Assembly (NCBI GenBank): GCA_964533935.1
Contig: CAZHOG010000008.1
Location: forward strand, 1 to 49,963
Origin: RUG14121 sp964533935
GTDB taxonomy: Bacteria; Bacillota_I; Bacilli_A; RF39; UBA660
DNA length: 49,963 bases
Direction of reading: 5' to 3'
The position numbers were made by a program, and so were the translations under genes. The notes under the pieces are model-generated. The model saw only the letters and a program-made list of their open reading frames with translations, searched no databases and was not told the origin of the DNA. Position 1 is the first letter of the stretch, and the number at the start of each line of letters is the position of its first letter. Positions 1 through 9,264 of the stretch are shown here, in pieces.

Positions 1-537
1 CATGGAGGTAAAGATCCTGGAACTGTCGTAGCTAACATTTATGAAAGTAATATAAATTTAAAAATTGCAAAATATTTAGAATACTATTTATCTATTAATG
101 GAGCAAGTGTTATTATGACAAGAAATGATAATTATGATATTAGTAGTCCAAAGATTTATAATAGAAAAAGAAGCGACTTTGATAATAGAATTAAAATAAT
201 TAATAATAGTAATGCAAATATGTATATATCAATTCATTTGAATTATTTAAGTGATAGTAGTTACTATGGACCACAGTTGTTTTATAATGAAAAAAATGTA
301 GAAAATAAAAAAATTGCTACACTCATGCAGAATTCTTTAAATAAATATAAATTGGGTTCTAGAAAGATTAAACCAATACCAAAAAGAACTTATATGTATA
401 ATAAGTTAAAGATACCAGGCGTATTAATTGAATGTGGATTTTTATCTAATTATAATGAACGTTTGAAGCTAGTAACAGATAAATATCAAAAAAAAATGGC
501 TCAATATATAGTTGAGTCAATAATAAAATATTATTAG
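1..537 (+). CDS. N-acetylmuramoyl-L-alanine amidase (Amidase_3, CwlD-like), 5' truncated
   Basis: Reading frame 1 is open from the first base, so the start lies outside the window; 178 codons are visible. It begins with HGGKDPG, the first zinc-ligand motif of Amidase_3 enzymes. Glu at codon 15 (YESN) is the likely second ligand, His at codon 79 (SIHLN) the third, and PGVLIECGFLSN near the C-terminus carries the catalytic Glu. The family cleaves the amide bond between N-acetylmuramic acid and L-alanine in peptidoglycan, outside the membrane. Any signal peptide or anchor is off the window. No SPOR or SH3 repeat follows the catalytic domain, so it is a compact CwlD-type enzyme. Its stop overlaps the convergent downstream gene by 4 bp. 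Family assignment is solid; the physiological role (growth, division or sporulation) is unknown. Confidence 0.9.
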   Translation, partial: HGGKDPGTVVANIYESNINLKIAKYLEYYLSINGASVIMTRNDNYDISSPKIYNRKRSDFDNRIKIINNSNANMYISIHLNYLSDSSYYGPQLFYNEKNVENKKIATLMQNSLNKYKLGSRKIKPIPKRTYMYNKLKIPGVLIECGFLSNYNERLKLVTDKYQKKMAQYIVESIIKYY

Positions 538-1514
538 AATTCAAATTCTTCCATTGGTTTACTTCTGTCACAATCTAATCCTCTGACATATGAAAGATTA
601 CCAATTTTATTTTCAAAATCTTTTATATCTGCTTTATCATTAATAACCTTATCAGCTAAGATAATTAATTCTTGAGTTTTTTTGAGTGCTTTATTATATA
701 AATCAATAAATGAATCATTCATTTTTATAGTTTTATCAGATGGATAAACCCATTCTTTATGATCAATATTTAAATACTTAATATTTGGTTGCTTTATGTA
801 AGTGGTATAGTACTCATAATTGTTTTCTCTAAAAAAAGCAACTTTATCAATTATTTTATATATAGATTTTTTGATTCCATATTTATCATTGATAAATATT
901 CTGTATAAATGTCTTGATAAATTATATGATTTGAAATAATATTTAGCCATATCTTTGAAGTCATAAGTTTTATAATATGCAATGTTCATAATATTTTCTA
1001 AATCTTTAGAAAACTTGATTTTAGGAATGAATTCTTTTGTTATATTCGCATTATAATACATTTTTTTATATTTATTTATGTAATAAAAAGCCTCAATATT
1101 GGATTCCATGTCTCCATGTAGTCCAATATATTTATGTCTATCTTTTCTTTTTTTATCATACACTCCTGTTTTATAAAATATAAATGGATGGCATGTACTA
1201 TCTAAAATATAATGGTTTATTGAACCATATAAATATGCAAGTGCTTGTTCATTATTTTGATAGTTATTATTTTTAATTTCTTCAACGATTGTGCAAAAAT
1301 ATTTTTGTGCATTTTTTTTATGTCCTTTTTTTGCAAGTTTATGAACTTCTTTCATTTTTTTAATATTTAAACTAGTGTAATAATAAAAATTATCAAAGCT
1401 TTGGGCAAACATTTTATATATGTCTATTTCATTTATAAAAGTATTTTTTAAATCATTTGGTAAAGTATTAAATACATCATCAGAAAATATATTATGTGTT
1501 ACTAATTGAGGCAT
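534..1514 (-). CDS. Zinc-dependent phospholipase C family protein
   Basis: A 326-residue protein resembling the Zn_dep_PLPC family (phospholipase C/P1-nuclease-like all-helical fold). It starts MPQLVTHNIF, where the family has a conserved His near the N-terminus. It carries the hallmark HYILDSTCHPFI around residues 100-110 (HxxxD...HP) and then LHGDMESNIEAF (HxxxE), which would supply the zinc ligands. No signal peptide is visible, so it is probably cytoplasmic, unlike secreted clostridial alpha-toxins. The real substrate of these intracellular homologues is not established. The leftward promoter is an extended -10 (TGtTATAAT, 1547-1539), and AAAGGTTGGTG sits just upstream of the ATG. It converges on the amidase gene. 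Confidence 0.75.
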   Translation of the reverse strand: MPQLVTHNIFSDDVFNTLPNDLKNTFINEIDIYKMFAQSFDNFYYYTSLNIKKMKEVHKLAKKGHKKNAQKYFCTIVEEIKNNNYQNNEQALAYLYGSINHYILDSTCHPFIFYKTGVYDKKRKDRHKYIGLHGDMESNIEAFYYINKYKKMYYNANITKEFIPKIKFSKDLENIMNIAYYKTYDFKDMAKYYFKSYNLSRHLYRIFINDKYGIKKSIYKIIDKVAFFRENNYEYYTTYIKQPNIKYLNIDHKEWVYPSDKTIKMNDSFIDLYNKALKKTQELIILADKVINDKADIKDFENKIGNLSYVRGLDCDRSKPMEEFEF

Positions 1515-1538
1515 AAAATTTCACCAACCTTTCACATA

Positions 1539-1547
1539 ATTATAACA
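1539..1547 (-). promoter_or_regulatory. Extended -10 promoter of the phospholipase-like gene
   Basis: Read leftward, TGtTATAAT lies 25 bp before the ATG at 1514. There is no convincing -35 hexamer. Confidence 0.5.
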
Positions 1548-1587
1548 TAATATTCACTTAAAAAATATACTATGAAAATGTACTTTA

Positions 1588-1596
1588 TGATATAAT
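1588..1596 (+). promoter_or_regulatory. Extended -10 promoter of the abi-htrA unit
   Basis: TGaTATAAT lies 22 bp upstream of the ATG at 1619, so the leader would be about 15 nt. No good -35 is seen at 17 bp. Confidence 0.5.
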
Positions 1597-1618
1597 TGTT
1601 TAAATAGGGTGATGACAA

Positions 1619-2548
1619 ATGATTAAGACATTCAAAACTTTAGAAGAACAAATTAGCATTTTAAAGGCAAAGGGCTTAATAATAGATGATATTGATAAAG
1701 CAGAAGAAATTCTTTTAAGAGAAAATTATTTTTTTGTAAGTGGTTACAGACATTTATTTTTAAAATCTGTGGAAAGCAAAAGATTTCTTGATAATACTAA
1801 TTTTAGAGAAATGTATGCATTATTTAATTTTGATAGACAAATTAGAAATATAATTTTTAAAAATATTTTAATTATTGAAAATAATATTAAAAGTGTAATT
1901 GCATATAATTTATCACGTAGTTTTGGTATTAAAGAAAAAAATTATTTGAATCCTAAAAATTTTAATAGGGACCCTGAAAAATCTAGACAAGTGAATGATT
2001 TGATAAAAAAAATGAAAAGACAAATCAGAGTTAATGGTTCACAACATGCAGCAACTAGTCATTATATTACTAATTATGGATATATTCCGCCATGGATTGT
2101 TGTAAAAGTATTATCTTTTGGTATAGTTAGTGAATTATATAGTATATTAAAAGTCGAAAATCAAAAAGTTGTTGCTAGTGTATTCGGTGTTAATTATCAA
2201 GATTTAATGACTTACTTAGTAATATTATCAAATTATAGAAATCTTTGTGCACATGAAGATATTGTCTATGAACATCGTGCTCAAAAACCAATACATGATA
2301 CTAAATATCATCAAATATTGAATATTCCTATGATGGATGGAGAATATATATATGGTAAGGATGATTTATTTGCTATGTGTATAATTTTAAAACAATTATT
2401 AAGAGAAGATGATTTTACTTTATTTTTAAACGAAATATCATATGAAGTAGATGTTTTAACTGGGAAATTAGAAGTTATTCCTATTACTAAAGTTTTAGAT
2501 AGAATGGGATTCCCAGAAAACTATAAAGATATAGCGAGGGTGGATTAA
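1619..2548 (+). CDS. Abi family protein (Abi_2, AbiD/AbiF-like, HEPN fold)
   Basis: A 309-residue member of the Abi_2 family. The N-terminus (LKAKGLIIDD, then ENYFFVSGYRHLF) matches the family signature. Near the C-terminus, residues 207-212 read RNLCAH, an R-x4-H motif of the kind that forms the RNase site in HEPN proteins. Abi_2 proteins include AbiD and AbiF of lactococcal plasmids, which abort phage infection. The likely act is RNA cleavage, but this is inferred from the fold. The start is supported by GGGTGATG upstream of ATG. The TAA overlaps the ATG of the next gene (htrA) by one base, so the two are probably translationally coupled. No antitoxin gene is adjacent. A housekeeping RNase role is an alternative to defence. 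Confidence 0.85.
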   Translation: MIKTFKTLEEQISILKAKGLIIDDIDKAEEILLRENYFFVSGYRHLFLKSVESKRFLDNTNFREMYALFNFDRQIRNIIFKNILIIENNIKSVIAYNLSRSFGIKEKNYLNPKNFNRDPEKSRQVNDLIKKMKRQIRVNGSQHAATSHYITNYGYIPPWIVVKVLSFGIVSELYSILKVENQKVVASVFGVNYQDLMTYLVILSNYRNLCAHEDIVYEHRAQKPIHDTKYHQILNIPMMDGEYIYGKDDLFAMCIILKQLLREDDFTLFLNEISYEVDVLTGKLEVIPITKVLDRMGFPENYKDIARVD

Positions 2549-3657
2549 TGAAAAAAGAAAAAAAAACAATAAAATCTAAAAAGCATGTTTTATTAAGAAT
2601 TTTATTTGGTATTGTAGTATTTTTTCTAGGTGCTGGAGCAATGTATGCAATAATATATTTTTATCCAGCAGAATTTACTACAATGACTACAAAAATAGTA
2701 AAAGATGTTACTATTCAAGAAAATGGTATAAGTGAAGCAGTAGATAAAATATATGATGCAGTTGTTGTTGTAGAAAAATATGTAAATGATACTTTATCTG
2801 CATCAGGAACAGGATTTGTTTATAAAAATGAAGATGGAAAAGCTTATATATTAACAAATAACCATGTTATTTCAGGTGGTAAGAAAATTTATGTTACGTT
2901 TACCAATGGTGAAAGAATAGAAGCTGAAATTTTAGGTAGTGATACTTATGCAGATATAGCAATATTATCTATAGATAGTTTTGATGGAATATCTGTTGCA
3001 GAAATAGGAAGTAGTGAAAATGCAAATATAGGTGATACTGTGTTTGCCGTTGGTGCACCATTAGATAGTGCATATTCATGGACTGTTACTAGAGGAATTT
3101 TATCAGGTAAAGATAGACTAATAGAAGTTAACTCCTCTTCAACTAATTCTACTAGTGATTGGGTCATGAGTGTTATTCAAACAGATGCTGCTATTAATTC
3201 AGGTAATAGTGGTGGACCGCTTGCTAATTCAAATGGTCAAGTTATTGGTATTACATCAATGAAGTTAGTTAGTAGTGGGGTTGAAGGAATGGGATTTGCT
3301 ATTCCAATTGAAACTGCTTTAGATTATGCTAATCAAATTGAAAAAGGAGAGAAAATTACTCGACCATATATCGGAATTTCTATGTATAATTTAAGTGATA
3401 TTAATACTAAGTATTATGATAAAGATATTGTATCTAGTGGAGTTTATGTTGCTAAGGTAGAAGAAAATAGTCCTGCTGATAAAGCTGGAATAAAAGATGG
3501 CGATATAATCGTTAAATTAAATGATACAGATATAAAAAATGTTGCATATTTGAAATATAATTTATATAAATATAAAGCAAATGAAAAGATATCTTTAACT
3601 ATATATAGAAATAATGATAAAAAAACAATTGATGTTACTTTAGGAGAGAATAGCTAA
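2548..3657 (+). CDS. htrA: HtrA/DegP-like membrane-anchored serine protease
   Basis: A 369-residue trypsin-like protease with one PDZ domain. A basic N-terminus and a single membrane segment (about residues 16-37) anchor it with the catalytic domain outside. The triad is visible: His106 (TNNHV), Asp136 (ADIAIL) and Ser221 (GNSGGPL). One PDZ domain follows (about 275-365, with GVYVAKVEENSPADKAGI). Such proteins degrade misfolded envelope proteins. It shares one base with the upstream abi stop codon and is followed by a terminator, so abi-htrA form a two-gene unit. Pairing a quality-control protease with an Abi protein is unusual, though it may be chance co-transcription. Confidence 0.93.
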   Translation: MKKEKKTIKSKKHVLLRILFGIVVFFLGAGAMYAIIYFYPAEFTTMTTKIVKDVTIQENGISEAVDKIYDAVVVVEKYVNDTLSASGTGFVYKNEDGKAYILTNNHVISGGKKIYVTFTNGERIEAEILGSDTYADIAILSIDSFDGISVAEIGSSENANIGDTVFAVGAPLDSAYSWTVTRGILSGKDRLIEVNSSSTNSTSDWVMSVIQTDAAINSGNSGGPLANSNGQVIGITSMKLVSSGVEGMGFAIPIETALDYANQIEKGEKITRPYIGISMYNLSDINTKYYDKDIVSSGVYVAKVEENSPADKAGIKDGDIIVKLNDTDIKNVAYLKYNLYKYKANEKISLTIYRNNDKKTIDVTLGENS

Positions 3658-3673
3658 TTAAGCTATTTTTTTC
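3649..3673 (+). terminator. Rho-independent terminator after htrA
   Basis: AATAGCT (3649-3655) pairs with AGCTATT (3661-3667), followed by a U-tract. The stem includes the last codon and part of the stop codon of htrA. Confidence 0.75.
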
Positions 3674-3725
3674 TTGCAATAATATAATTTAAGAGTATAA
3701 TAATTTTCAATTTTAGGGGGATATT

Positions 3726-4700
3726 ATGGAAAATAAGTTATCAAATCAAAATTTAAGATTTTTAGTTTATCAAGATTATGTTAAAGCAAAATATAATAAT
3801 GGAACATCGAGTGATCCATATTTAACAATAGCTGATAAATTAATACAATTAAATCATATGTATGAAATAAACGATAACATAATAGTTAAAACAATTTATG
3901 ATTATGTTATAGAAATTGGTTTTTTAGATACTTGGAAAATATTGAATGATAAAATCTTAAGTAATAATTTATCTGAAGAAGATTTATTATTATCTGAGAA
4001 AATAAATAATATTAGAAGTTTTGAAGACTTAATAAGTGAAGTTGAAAATAATCAAACTTTATTGTCTATTTTTTGTAAAAATATTGTAGATTTTTATAAA
4101 ATGAATCCGTTAAAAAAAATAGAAATAACTAAAAAAATTAATTTAGCAGATTATCATTTTTTGAAACATGAATTTTCTAATTTTTATATTGATTATAATG
4201 AGTTTAATTCAAATGTTGATGTTAACGTAAATTTGTTAGCAAATTTCTATTCAAGTTATCTAAATATTTATGATAGTATGGCTGAGGATGATGAAGAAAT
4301 AGATGGTGAAAAATCACGAATTTTAATGAATCAAATAATGGGATTTTTAAAAAATATGTACGCTTTTGATAAAGATAGTTATGAGTTATGCATGAAAGAA
4401 ATAATTATTCAAGATTATAAATGGTTAACATATTTTACGAAAAATAAATTTTATTATGATTTAATAATGCAAGATGAATGTGATTATCGTACTTTTTTAG
4501 TTGAATCAAATAATTTAGATGAATTAGTTGAGGAAACTGTATGGGATGAAGATTATTTTAATAGTTTGATTGATTCAATGATATTAACTAGTTGTGATAA
4601 TATGTATTTAGATGAAGATATTATTTCTAAAGAAAAAGTAGATGAATATTGCGATGAAAATTTATCCAAAGAAGTAAAAAAGAAACTAACAATTAGATAA
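3726..4700 (+). CDS. Hypothetical acidic helical protein
   Basis: A 324-residue protein of unknown function with a good ribosome site (AGGGGG) before ATG. It has no signal peptide or membrane segment and appears cytoplasmic and mainly helical. It is rich in Asp/Glu (AEDDEEIDGE near residue 180, DEDYF near 270) and in Asn/Tyr. I recognise no catalytic motif. It stands alone between two terminators, upstream of prfB. It somewhat resembles in character, not clearly in sequence, the unknown gene at 14788; both may be lineage-specific. Confidence 0.7.
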   Translation: MENKLSNQNLRFLVYQDYVKAKYNNGTSSDPYLTIADKLIQLNHMYEINDNIIVKTIYDYVIEIGFLDTWKILNDKILSNNLSEEDLLLSEKINNIRSFEDLISEVENNQTLLSIFCKNIVDFYKMNPLKKIEITKKINLADYHFLKHEFSNFYIDYNEFNSNVDVNVNLLANFYSSYLNIYDSMAEDDEEIDGEKSRILMNQIMGFLKNMYAFDKDSYELCMKEIIIQDYKWLTYFTKNKFYYDLIMQDECDYRTFLVESNNLDELVEETVWDEDYFNSLIDSMILTSCDNMYLDEDIISKEKVDEYCDENLSKEVKKKLTIR

Positions 4701-4725
4701 GCAAAATTTAATAATTTTGCTTTTT
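4701..4725 (+). terminator. Rho-independent terminator
   Basis: GCAAAATT (4701-4708), loop TAAT, AATTTTGC (4713-4720), then five T. It separates the unknown gene from prfB. Confidence 0.85.
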
Positions 4726-4728
4726 ATA

Positions 4729-4737
4729 TGGTATAAT
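4729..4737 (+). promoter_or_regulatory. Extended -10 promoter of prfB
   Basis: TGgTATAAT immediately after the terminator, 20 bp before the prfB ATG. Confidence 0.5.
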
Positions 4738-4756
4738 TATAAACAGGTGATTTCGT

Positions 4757-5843
4757 ATGGATAATAAAGAAATAATGAATAATATTAATGCTCTACTAGA
4801 AAAGAATGAATTAATTGGGAGGTCACTTTGACCTAGAAGTTAAAGAAACTCAAATAAAAAAATTAGAAGAAGAAATAAATTCTGAAAATGTTTGGGAAAA
4901 TGTTACTCGAGCTAATGAAATAAATAGACAAATTTCTACATTAAAAAAGATTGTTGGAAGTTATAATGCAACAAAAGAAAATTTGAATTATTACAAAGAA
5001 ATTCTCGAAATATCAAATCAAGATGAGATTAATATGATTAATGAAGAATTAAGTATTATTACTAAAAATCTTGACGAATTAGAAATAAATACATTATTAA
5101 GCAAAGAATATGATGAAAATAATTGCTACTTAGAAATTCATCCTGGAGCAGGTGGAACTGAAAGTTGCGATTGGTCAAGTATGCTTATGAGAATGTACCA
5201 ACGTTTTTGTGATAAAGAAGAATATTCTTGTGAAGTATTAGATTTGCAAAAGGGTGATGAAGCTGGTATTAAAAGTGTAACTCTACATATTAAAGGCTTA
5301 TATGCCTATGGTTATTTGAAATGTGAAAAAGGAGTTCATAGATTAGTCCGTATTTCCCCATTTGATTCAAATGCTAGAAGACATACATCTTTTGCATCTG
5401 TAACTGTTATACCTGAAATAGACAATAATGTTTCACTAGAAATTAATGAAGTAGATTTAAAAATTGATGTTTATCATTCAAGTGGAGCTGGTGGTCAATC
5501 AGTTAATACATCTAATTCTGCAGTTAGAATTACACACATTCCAACAAATACAATAGTTACTTGTCAAAATGAAAGAAGCCAAATGAAGAATAAAGAAGAG
5601 GCTATGAAAGTTTTAAAAAGTAAATTGTATCAAATTGAATTGGAAAAGAAAGAAAAAGAAATTAATGCGTTAAAAGGTGTAAGTGAAAATATTAATTTTG
5701 GAAGTCAAATCAGAAGTTATGTTTTGGAACCATATAAAATGGTAAAAGATTCTCGTTCTAATTATGAAACATCTCAAGCAGATAAAATATTAGATGGTAA
5801 TATAAAAGAATTAATAGAATCAGTTTTGAGAACAAACAAATAA
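4757..5843 (+). CDS. prfB: Peptide chain release factor 2, made by programmed +1 frameshift
   Basis: RF2 recognises UAA and UGA and triggers peptide release. The gene is in two frames. A 24-codon ORF starts at ATG 4757 (MDNKEIMNNINALL) and stops at TGA 4829-4831. The remaining coding region continues in the +1 frame from GAC 4830 to 5843. The frameshift site CTT TGA C (4826-4832) is preceded by the Shine-Dalgarno-like GGGAGGT (4817-4823), the arrangement known from other bacterial prfB genes, where low RF2 promotes the shift. The long part carries the GGQ loop (HSSGAGGQSVNTS) and the family tripeptide region near RRHTSFASV. Followed by tilS after about 50 bp without a clear terminator. Presence of RF2 shows UGA is a stop here. 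Confidence 0.97.
4817..4832 (+). promoter_or_regulatory. prfB: prfB autoregulatory +1 frameshift signal
   Basis: Internal Shine-Dalgarno GGGAGGT, short spacer, then slippery CTT followed by TGA C. Shifting skips T4829 and joins the two frames. Seen directly; the mechanism is known from E. coli RF2. Confidence 0.95.
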
Positions 5844-5892
5844 CTTGATATAACACAATAAATGATTTACAATAGCGAATTGAGGGACAAAT

Positions 5893-7230
5893 ATGGATAA
5901 AGTTTTAGAATTTTTAAATTCATTTCTAAAGATTAATGATACGATCGTTGTTGCCTGTTCTGGTGGTCCAGATTCGATGGGTCTACTTGATATTATTGGC
6001 AAATTAAGAGATAAATATAATTTGAAAATAGTATGTGCACATGTTAATCATAATGTTCGAAAAATAAGTGATGATGAGGCCATTATGGTCCAAAAATATT
6101 GCAAAGAGAATAATATTATTTTTGAATATTACAAAATAGAAAATTACGGAAAAGAAAATTTTCATCAACAAGCTAGAAAGATAAGATATAACTTTTTTGA
6201 AGAATTGGTAAATAAATATTCTGCAAATTATCTGTTTACTGCTCATCATGGTGATGACTTGATGGAAACAATTTTAATGAGAATATGTCGTGGCAGTATT
6301 TTAAAGGGATATAAAGGAATTGAAACGATTTCTATAAAAGATAATTATAAAGTTGTAAGGCCACTGCTATCTTTAACAAAGTCTCAAATGCTAGAATATG
6401 TAAAAAATAATAATATTCCTTATGCTGTAGATGAAAGTAACAATGAAGATCATTATACTAGAAATCGATATAGACATAATGTTTTACCATTTTTAAAAAG
6501 TGAAAATGCGTTAGTTCATTTAAAATTTAAAGATTTTTCTGATGAATTAAGTTTATATGATGATTTTGTAGATAAATATATTGAAGATAAAAATGGTAAA
6601 ATATATTCTAATAATTCAATAAAGATTGATTTATTTTTAAAAGAACATGAATTGATTCAACAAAAAATTATTGAAAAAATATTGAACGATATTTATGATG
6701 GTTACCTAGATATTATTACAAAAAAACATGTTACTAATATTTTAAAATTTATAAAAAATAATAGCAATAATAAATATATTGACTTACCAAACAATTATGT
6801 TTTAGAAATAGAATATGATGTTGCTAAATTTCATCGTAAGAAAGAATGTAATAATTTTGAATATATTTTAGATAAGGATGTAAATGAAAAAAAATATTCT
6901 TTTAAGTATTTAGATAAATGTGATGAAAAATCAAATTATGTATTAAGATTGAATTCTAATGAACTAAAATTACCTTTAAAAGTTAGAAATAAAAAAATAG
7001 GTGACAAAATTGAAGTAAAAAATTTAAATCAATTCAAAAAATTAAGTGATGTTTTTACAAATGAAAAAATAAAAAAAGATGTAAGAGAGAATATTCCTAT
7101 TGTGCTTGATTCAAATGAAAATATTCTTTGGATACCTGGAATAAAAAAATCATCTTTTGATAAAGAAAAAACTGAAAAATATGATATAATAATAAAGTAT
7201 ATTTTAAAAGAGGAGGAAGAAAATGAATAA
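5893..7230 (+). CDS. tilS: tRNA(Ile)-lysidine synthase
   Basis: TilS joins lysine to C34 of tRNA-Ile(CAU) using ATP, so the tRNA reads AUA. The PP-loop motif SGGPDS is at residues 23-28, followed by AHVNHNVR and LFTAHHGDDLMETILMR, typical of the N-ATPase domain. The C-terminal half (to residue 445) fits the TilS substrate-binding domains. It is preceded by GAGGGAC. It overlaps ftsH by 8 bp. In many Firmicutes hpt (hypoxanthine phosphoribosyltransferase) sits between tilS and ftsH; here it is absent. The protein is essential in most bacteria, and the AUA-rich codon usage of this genome is consistent with need for it. Confidence 0.95.
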   Translation: MDKVLEFLNSFLKINDTIVVACSGGPDSMGLLDIIGKLRDKYNLKIVCAHVNHNVRKISDDEAIMVQKYCKENNIIFEYYKIENYGKENFHQQARKIRYNFFEELVNKYSANYLFTAHHGDDLMETILMRICRGSILKGYKGIETISIKDNYKVVRPLLSLTKSQMLEYVKNNNIPYAVDESNNEDHYTRNRYRHNVLPFLKSENALVHLKFKDFSDELSLYDDFVDKYIEDKNGKIYSNNSIKIDLFLKEHELIQQKIIEKILNDIYDGYLDIITKKHVTNILKFIKNNSNNKYIDLPNNYVLEIEYDVAKFHRKKECNNFEYILDKDVNEKKYSFKYLDKCDEKSNYVLRLNSNELKLPLKVRNKKIGDKIEVKNLNQFKKLSDVFTNEKIKKDVRENIPIVLDSNENILWIPGIKKSSFDKEKTEKYDIIIKYILKEEEENE

Positions 7231-9202
7231 AAAGAATAATAATATTATTAAAAATATATTTCCTTATCTAGTATTATGTTGTGTAATAACTGGAATTTTG
7301 GTTTTTTTAAACTTTAGTGGAAATATTAAACATGAGTTATCAACAGGAGAATTAATTAGTAATTTGAATAATGGTAAGGTTACAGAAATTACTATTACTC
7401 CAAAAAGTAGCGAAAGTGTATACTATGTTGAAGGAAAGCTAAAAAATTATAAATCAAATGAAACATTTACTGCAAAAGTAATTGAAGCAGAAGTTTCTGA
7501 TATTACAACTTATGCTAAAGAAAAAAATCTAAAAGTATATAAAAATGAAAGTGATCCTGGATCAAGTCAAATTTTATATATTTTAGTAAATGTATTACCT
7601 TTAGTTGTTCTAGTAGTATTAGCTTATGTATTATTTTCTAAAATGGCAAATGGAAATAAAAATTCTATGGATTTTGGAAGAAGTAGAGCTAAACTTGCTG
7701 AAGATGGTGGTAACGTAAAATTTGATCAAGTAGCTGGATTAAATGAAGAAAAAGAAGAAGTTAATGAATTAATTGATTTCTTGAAAAATCCTAAAAAATT
7801 CCAAAAATTAGGTGCAAGAATACCTAAAGGAGTTTTATTAGTAGGTCCTCCAGGAACTGGTAAAACATTACTTGCAAAAGCAGTAGCTGGTGAAGCTAAT
7901 GTACCTTTCTTTTATATAAGTGGTTCAGATTTTGTTGAATTATTTGTAGGTGTTGGTGCAAGCCGTGTTAGAGATATGTTTAAGGAAGCAAAAAGATGTG
8001 CTCCTTGCTTAATCTTTATTGATGAAATAGATGCTGTTGGACGTCAACGTGGATCTGGAATCGGCGGAGGACATGATGAAAGAGAACAAACATTAAATCA
8101 ATTATTAACTGAAATGGATGGATTTGGAGCTAATGAAGGAATTATAATTATTGCTGCAACAAATAGACCTGATGTTTTAGATCCTGCATTATTAAGACCA
8201 GGAAGATTTGATAGACAAGTAACAGTTTCATTGCCTGATGCAAAGGCTCGTGAAGAAATATTACAAGTTCATGCAAAAAATAAAACTTTTGATAAGAGTA
8301 TTAATTTAAAAAATGTTGCTCAAAGAACTCCAGGATTTAGTGGTGCAGATTTAGAAAACTTATTAAATGAATCAGCATTATTAGCAGTAAGAAGAGATAA
8401 ATCAGCAATTGGAATGGCTGAAATAGATGAAGCTACTGATAGAGTTCTTATGGGACCAGCAAAAACTTCAAGAAAAATAACTTTAGCAGAGAAGAAATTA
8501 GTTGCTATTCATGAAGCTGGACATGCAGTTTTAGGTATTAAACTTGAAAATGCTCAAGAAGTTCATAAAATCACTATTATTCCAAGAGGAATGGCTGGTG
8601 GTTATACTATGATGCTTCCAAAAGAAGAAAAAATAGCAATAATGACTAAAAATGAATTAGTTGCATCCATTACTGGATTATTAGGTGGACGTGCTAGTGA
8701 AGAATTATTTTTAGGAGAAATTACTACTGGTGCTAGTGATGATTTCAAAAGAGCAACAAATATTGCAAGAAGTATGGTTACTGAATATGGTATGAGTGAT
8801 TTAGGTCCAATGCAATATGAACAAAAGAGTGGCGAAAATGTTTTCTTAGGAAGAGATTATGCTAAATCTAAAAATTATTCAGATCAAGTTGCTTTAGAAA
8901 TTGATCAAGCATCAAGAAAAATAATTGAAGAATGCTATGATAATGCTAAAAAAGTATTAAAGAAAAATGAAGATTTAGTTAATTTATTAGCTAATGCATT
9001 AATTGAAAATGAAACTTTAACAAAAGAACAAATTGAATCTTTAGTTGTTAATGGAAAAATCTGTTCAGAAGAAGAATGCCCTGTTTCAAATGAACCAACA
9101 ATTTTAAAATTAAAAGAGTTGGCTAAATCAAAAAAAATCAAGGGATATACAAAAATGACTAAAGAAGAATTACTTGAAGCATTAAAAGATGAAATAGAAT
9201 AA
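7223..9202 (+). CDS. ftsH: ATP-dependent zinc metalloprotease FtsH with C-terminal Rho_N/SAP-like tail
   Basis: A 659-residue membrane AAA+ protease. TM1 is at about residues 11-31, an external domain follows, and TM2 is at about 119-140. Walker A GPPGTGKT is at 208-215, Walker B is FIDEIDAV, and the zinc site HEAGH is at 430-434. It degrades unstable membrane and cytosolic proteins. Starts at ATG 7223 behind GAGGAGG, overlapping tilS. The odd part is the C-terminus: after the helical protease domain there is an acidic Cys-containing linker (CSEEECP). Residues about 627-659 (ILKLKELAKSKKIKGY, KMTKEELLEAL) then look like the HeH/SAP-type N-terminal domain of Rho. FtsH usually ends in a flexible tail instead. 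A terminator follows. Confidence 0.97.
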   Translation: MNKKNNNIIKNIFPYLVLCCVITGILVFLNFSGNIKHELSTGELISNLNNGKVTEITITPKSSESVYYVEGKLKNYKSNETFTAKVIEAEVSDITTYAKEKNLKVYKNESDPGSSQILYILVNVLPLVVLVVLAYVLFSKMANGNKNSMDFGRSRAKLAEDGGNVKFDQVAGLNEEKEEVNELIDFLKNPKKFQKLGARIPKGVLLVGPPGTGKTLLAKAVAGEANVPFFYISGSDFVELFVGVGASRVRDMFKEAKRCAPCLIFIDEIDAVGRQRGSGIGGGHDEREQTLNQLLTEMDGFGANEGIIIIAATNRPDVLDPALLRPGRFDRQVTVSLPDAKAREEILQVHAKNKTFDKSINLKNVAQRTPGFSGADLENLLNESALLAVRRDKSAIGMAEIDEATDRVLMGPAKTSRKITLAEKKLVAIHEAGHAVLGIKLENAQEVHKITIIPRGMAGGYTMMLPKEEKIAIMTKNELVASITGLLGGRASEELFLGEITTGASDDFKRATNIARSMVTEYGMSDLGPMQYEQKSGENVFLGRDYAKSKNYSDQVALEIDQASRKIIEECYDNAKKVLKKNEDLVNLLANALIENETLTKEQIESLVVNGKICSEEECPVSNEPTILKLKELAKSKKIKGYTKMTKEELLEALKDEIE

Positions 9203-9226
9203 GATATTCAATTGAATATCTTTTTT
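9201..9226 (+). terminator. Rho-independent terminator after ftsH
   Basis: AAGATATTC (9201-9209), loop AATT, GAATATCTT (9214-9222), then U-tract. Confidence 0.88.
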
Positions 9227-9241
9227 ATTTTATGATATAAT
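9212..9241 (+). promoter_or_regulatory. Promoter of the tail-anchored gene
   Basis: TTGAAT (9212-9217), 18 bp spacer, TATAAT (9236-9241) with extended TG at 9233-9234. The -35 lies inside the ftsH terminator stem. Confidence 0.5.
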
Positions 9242-9264
9242 CATTATACTAAGGAAGTGATAAT

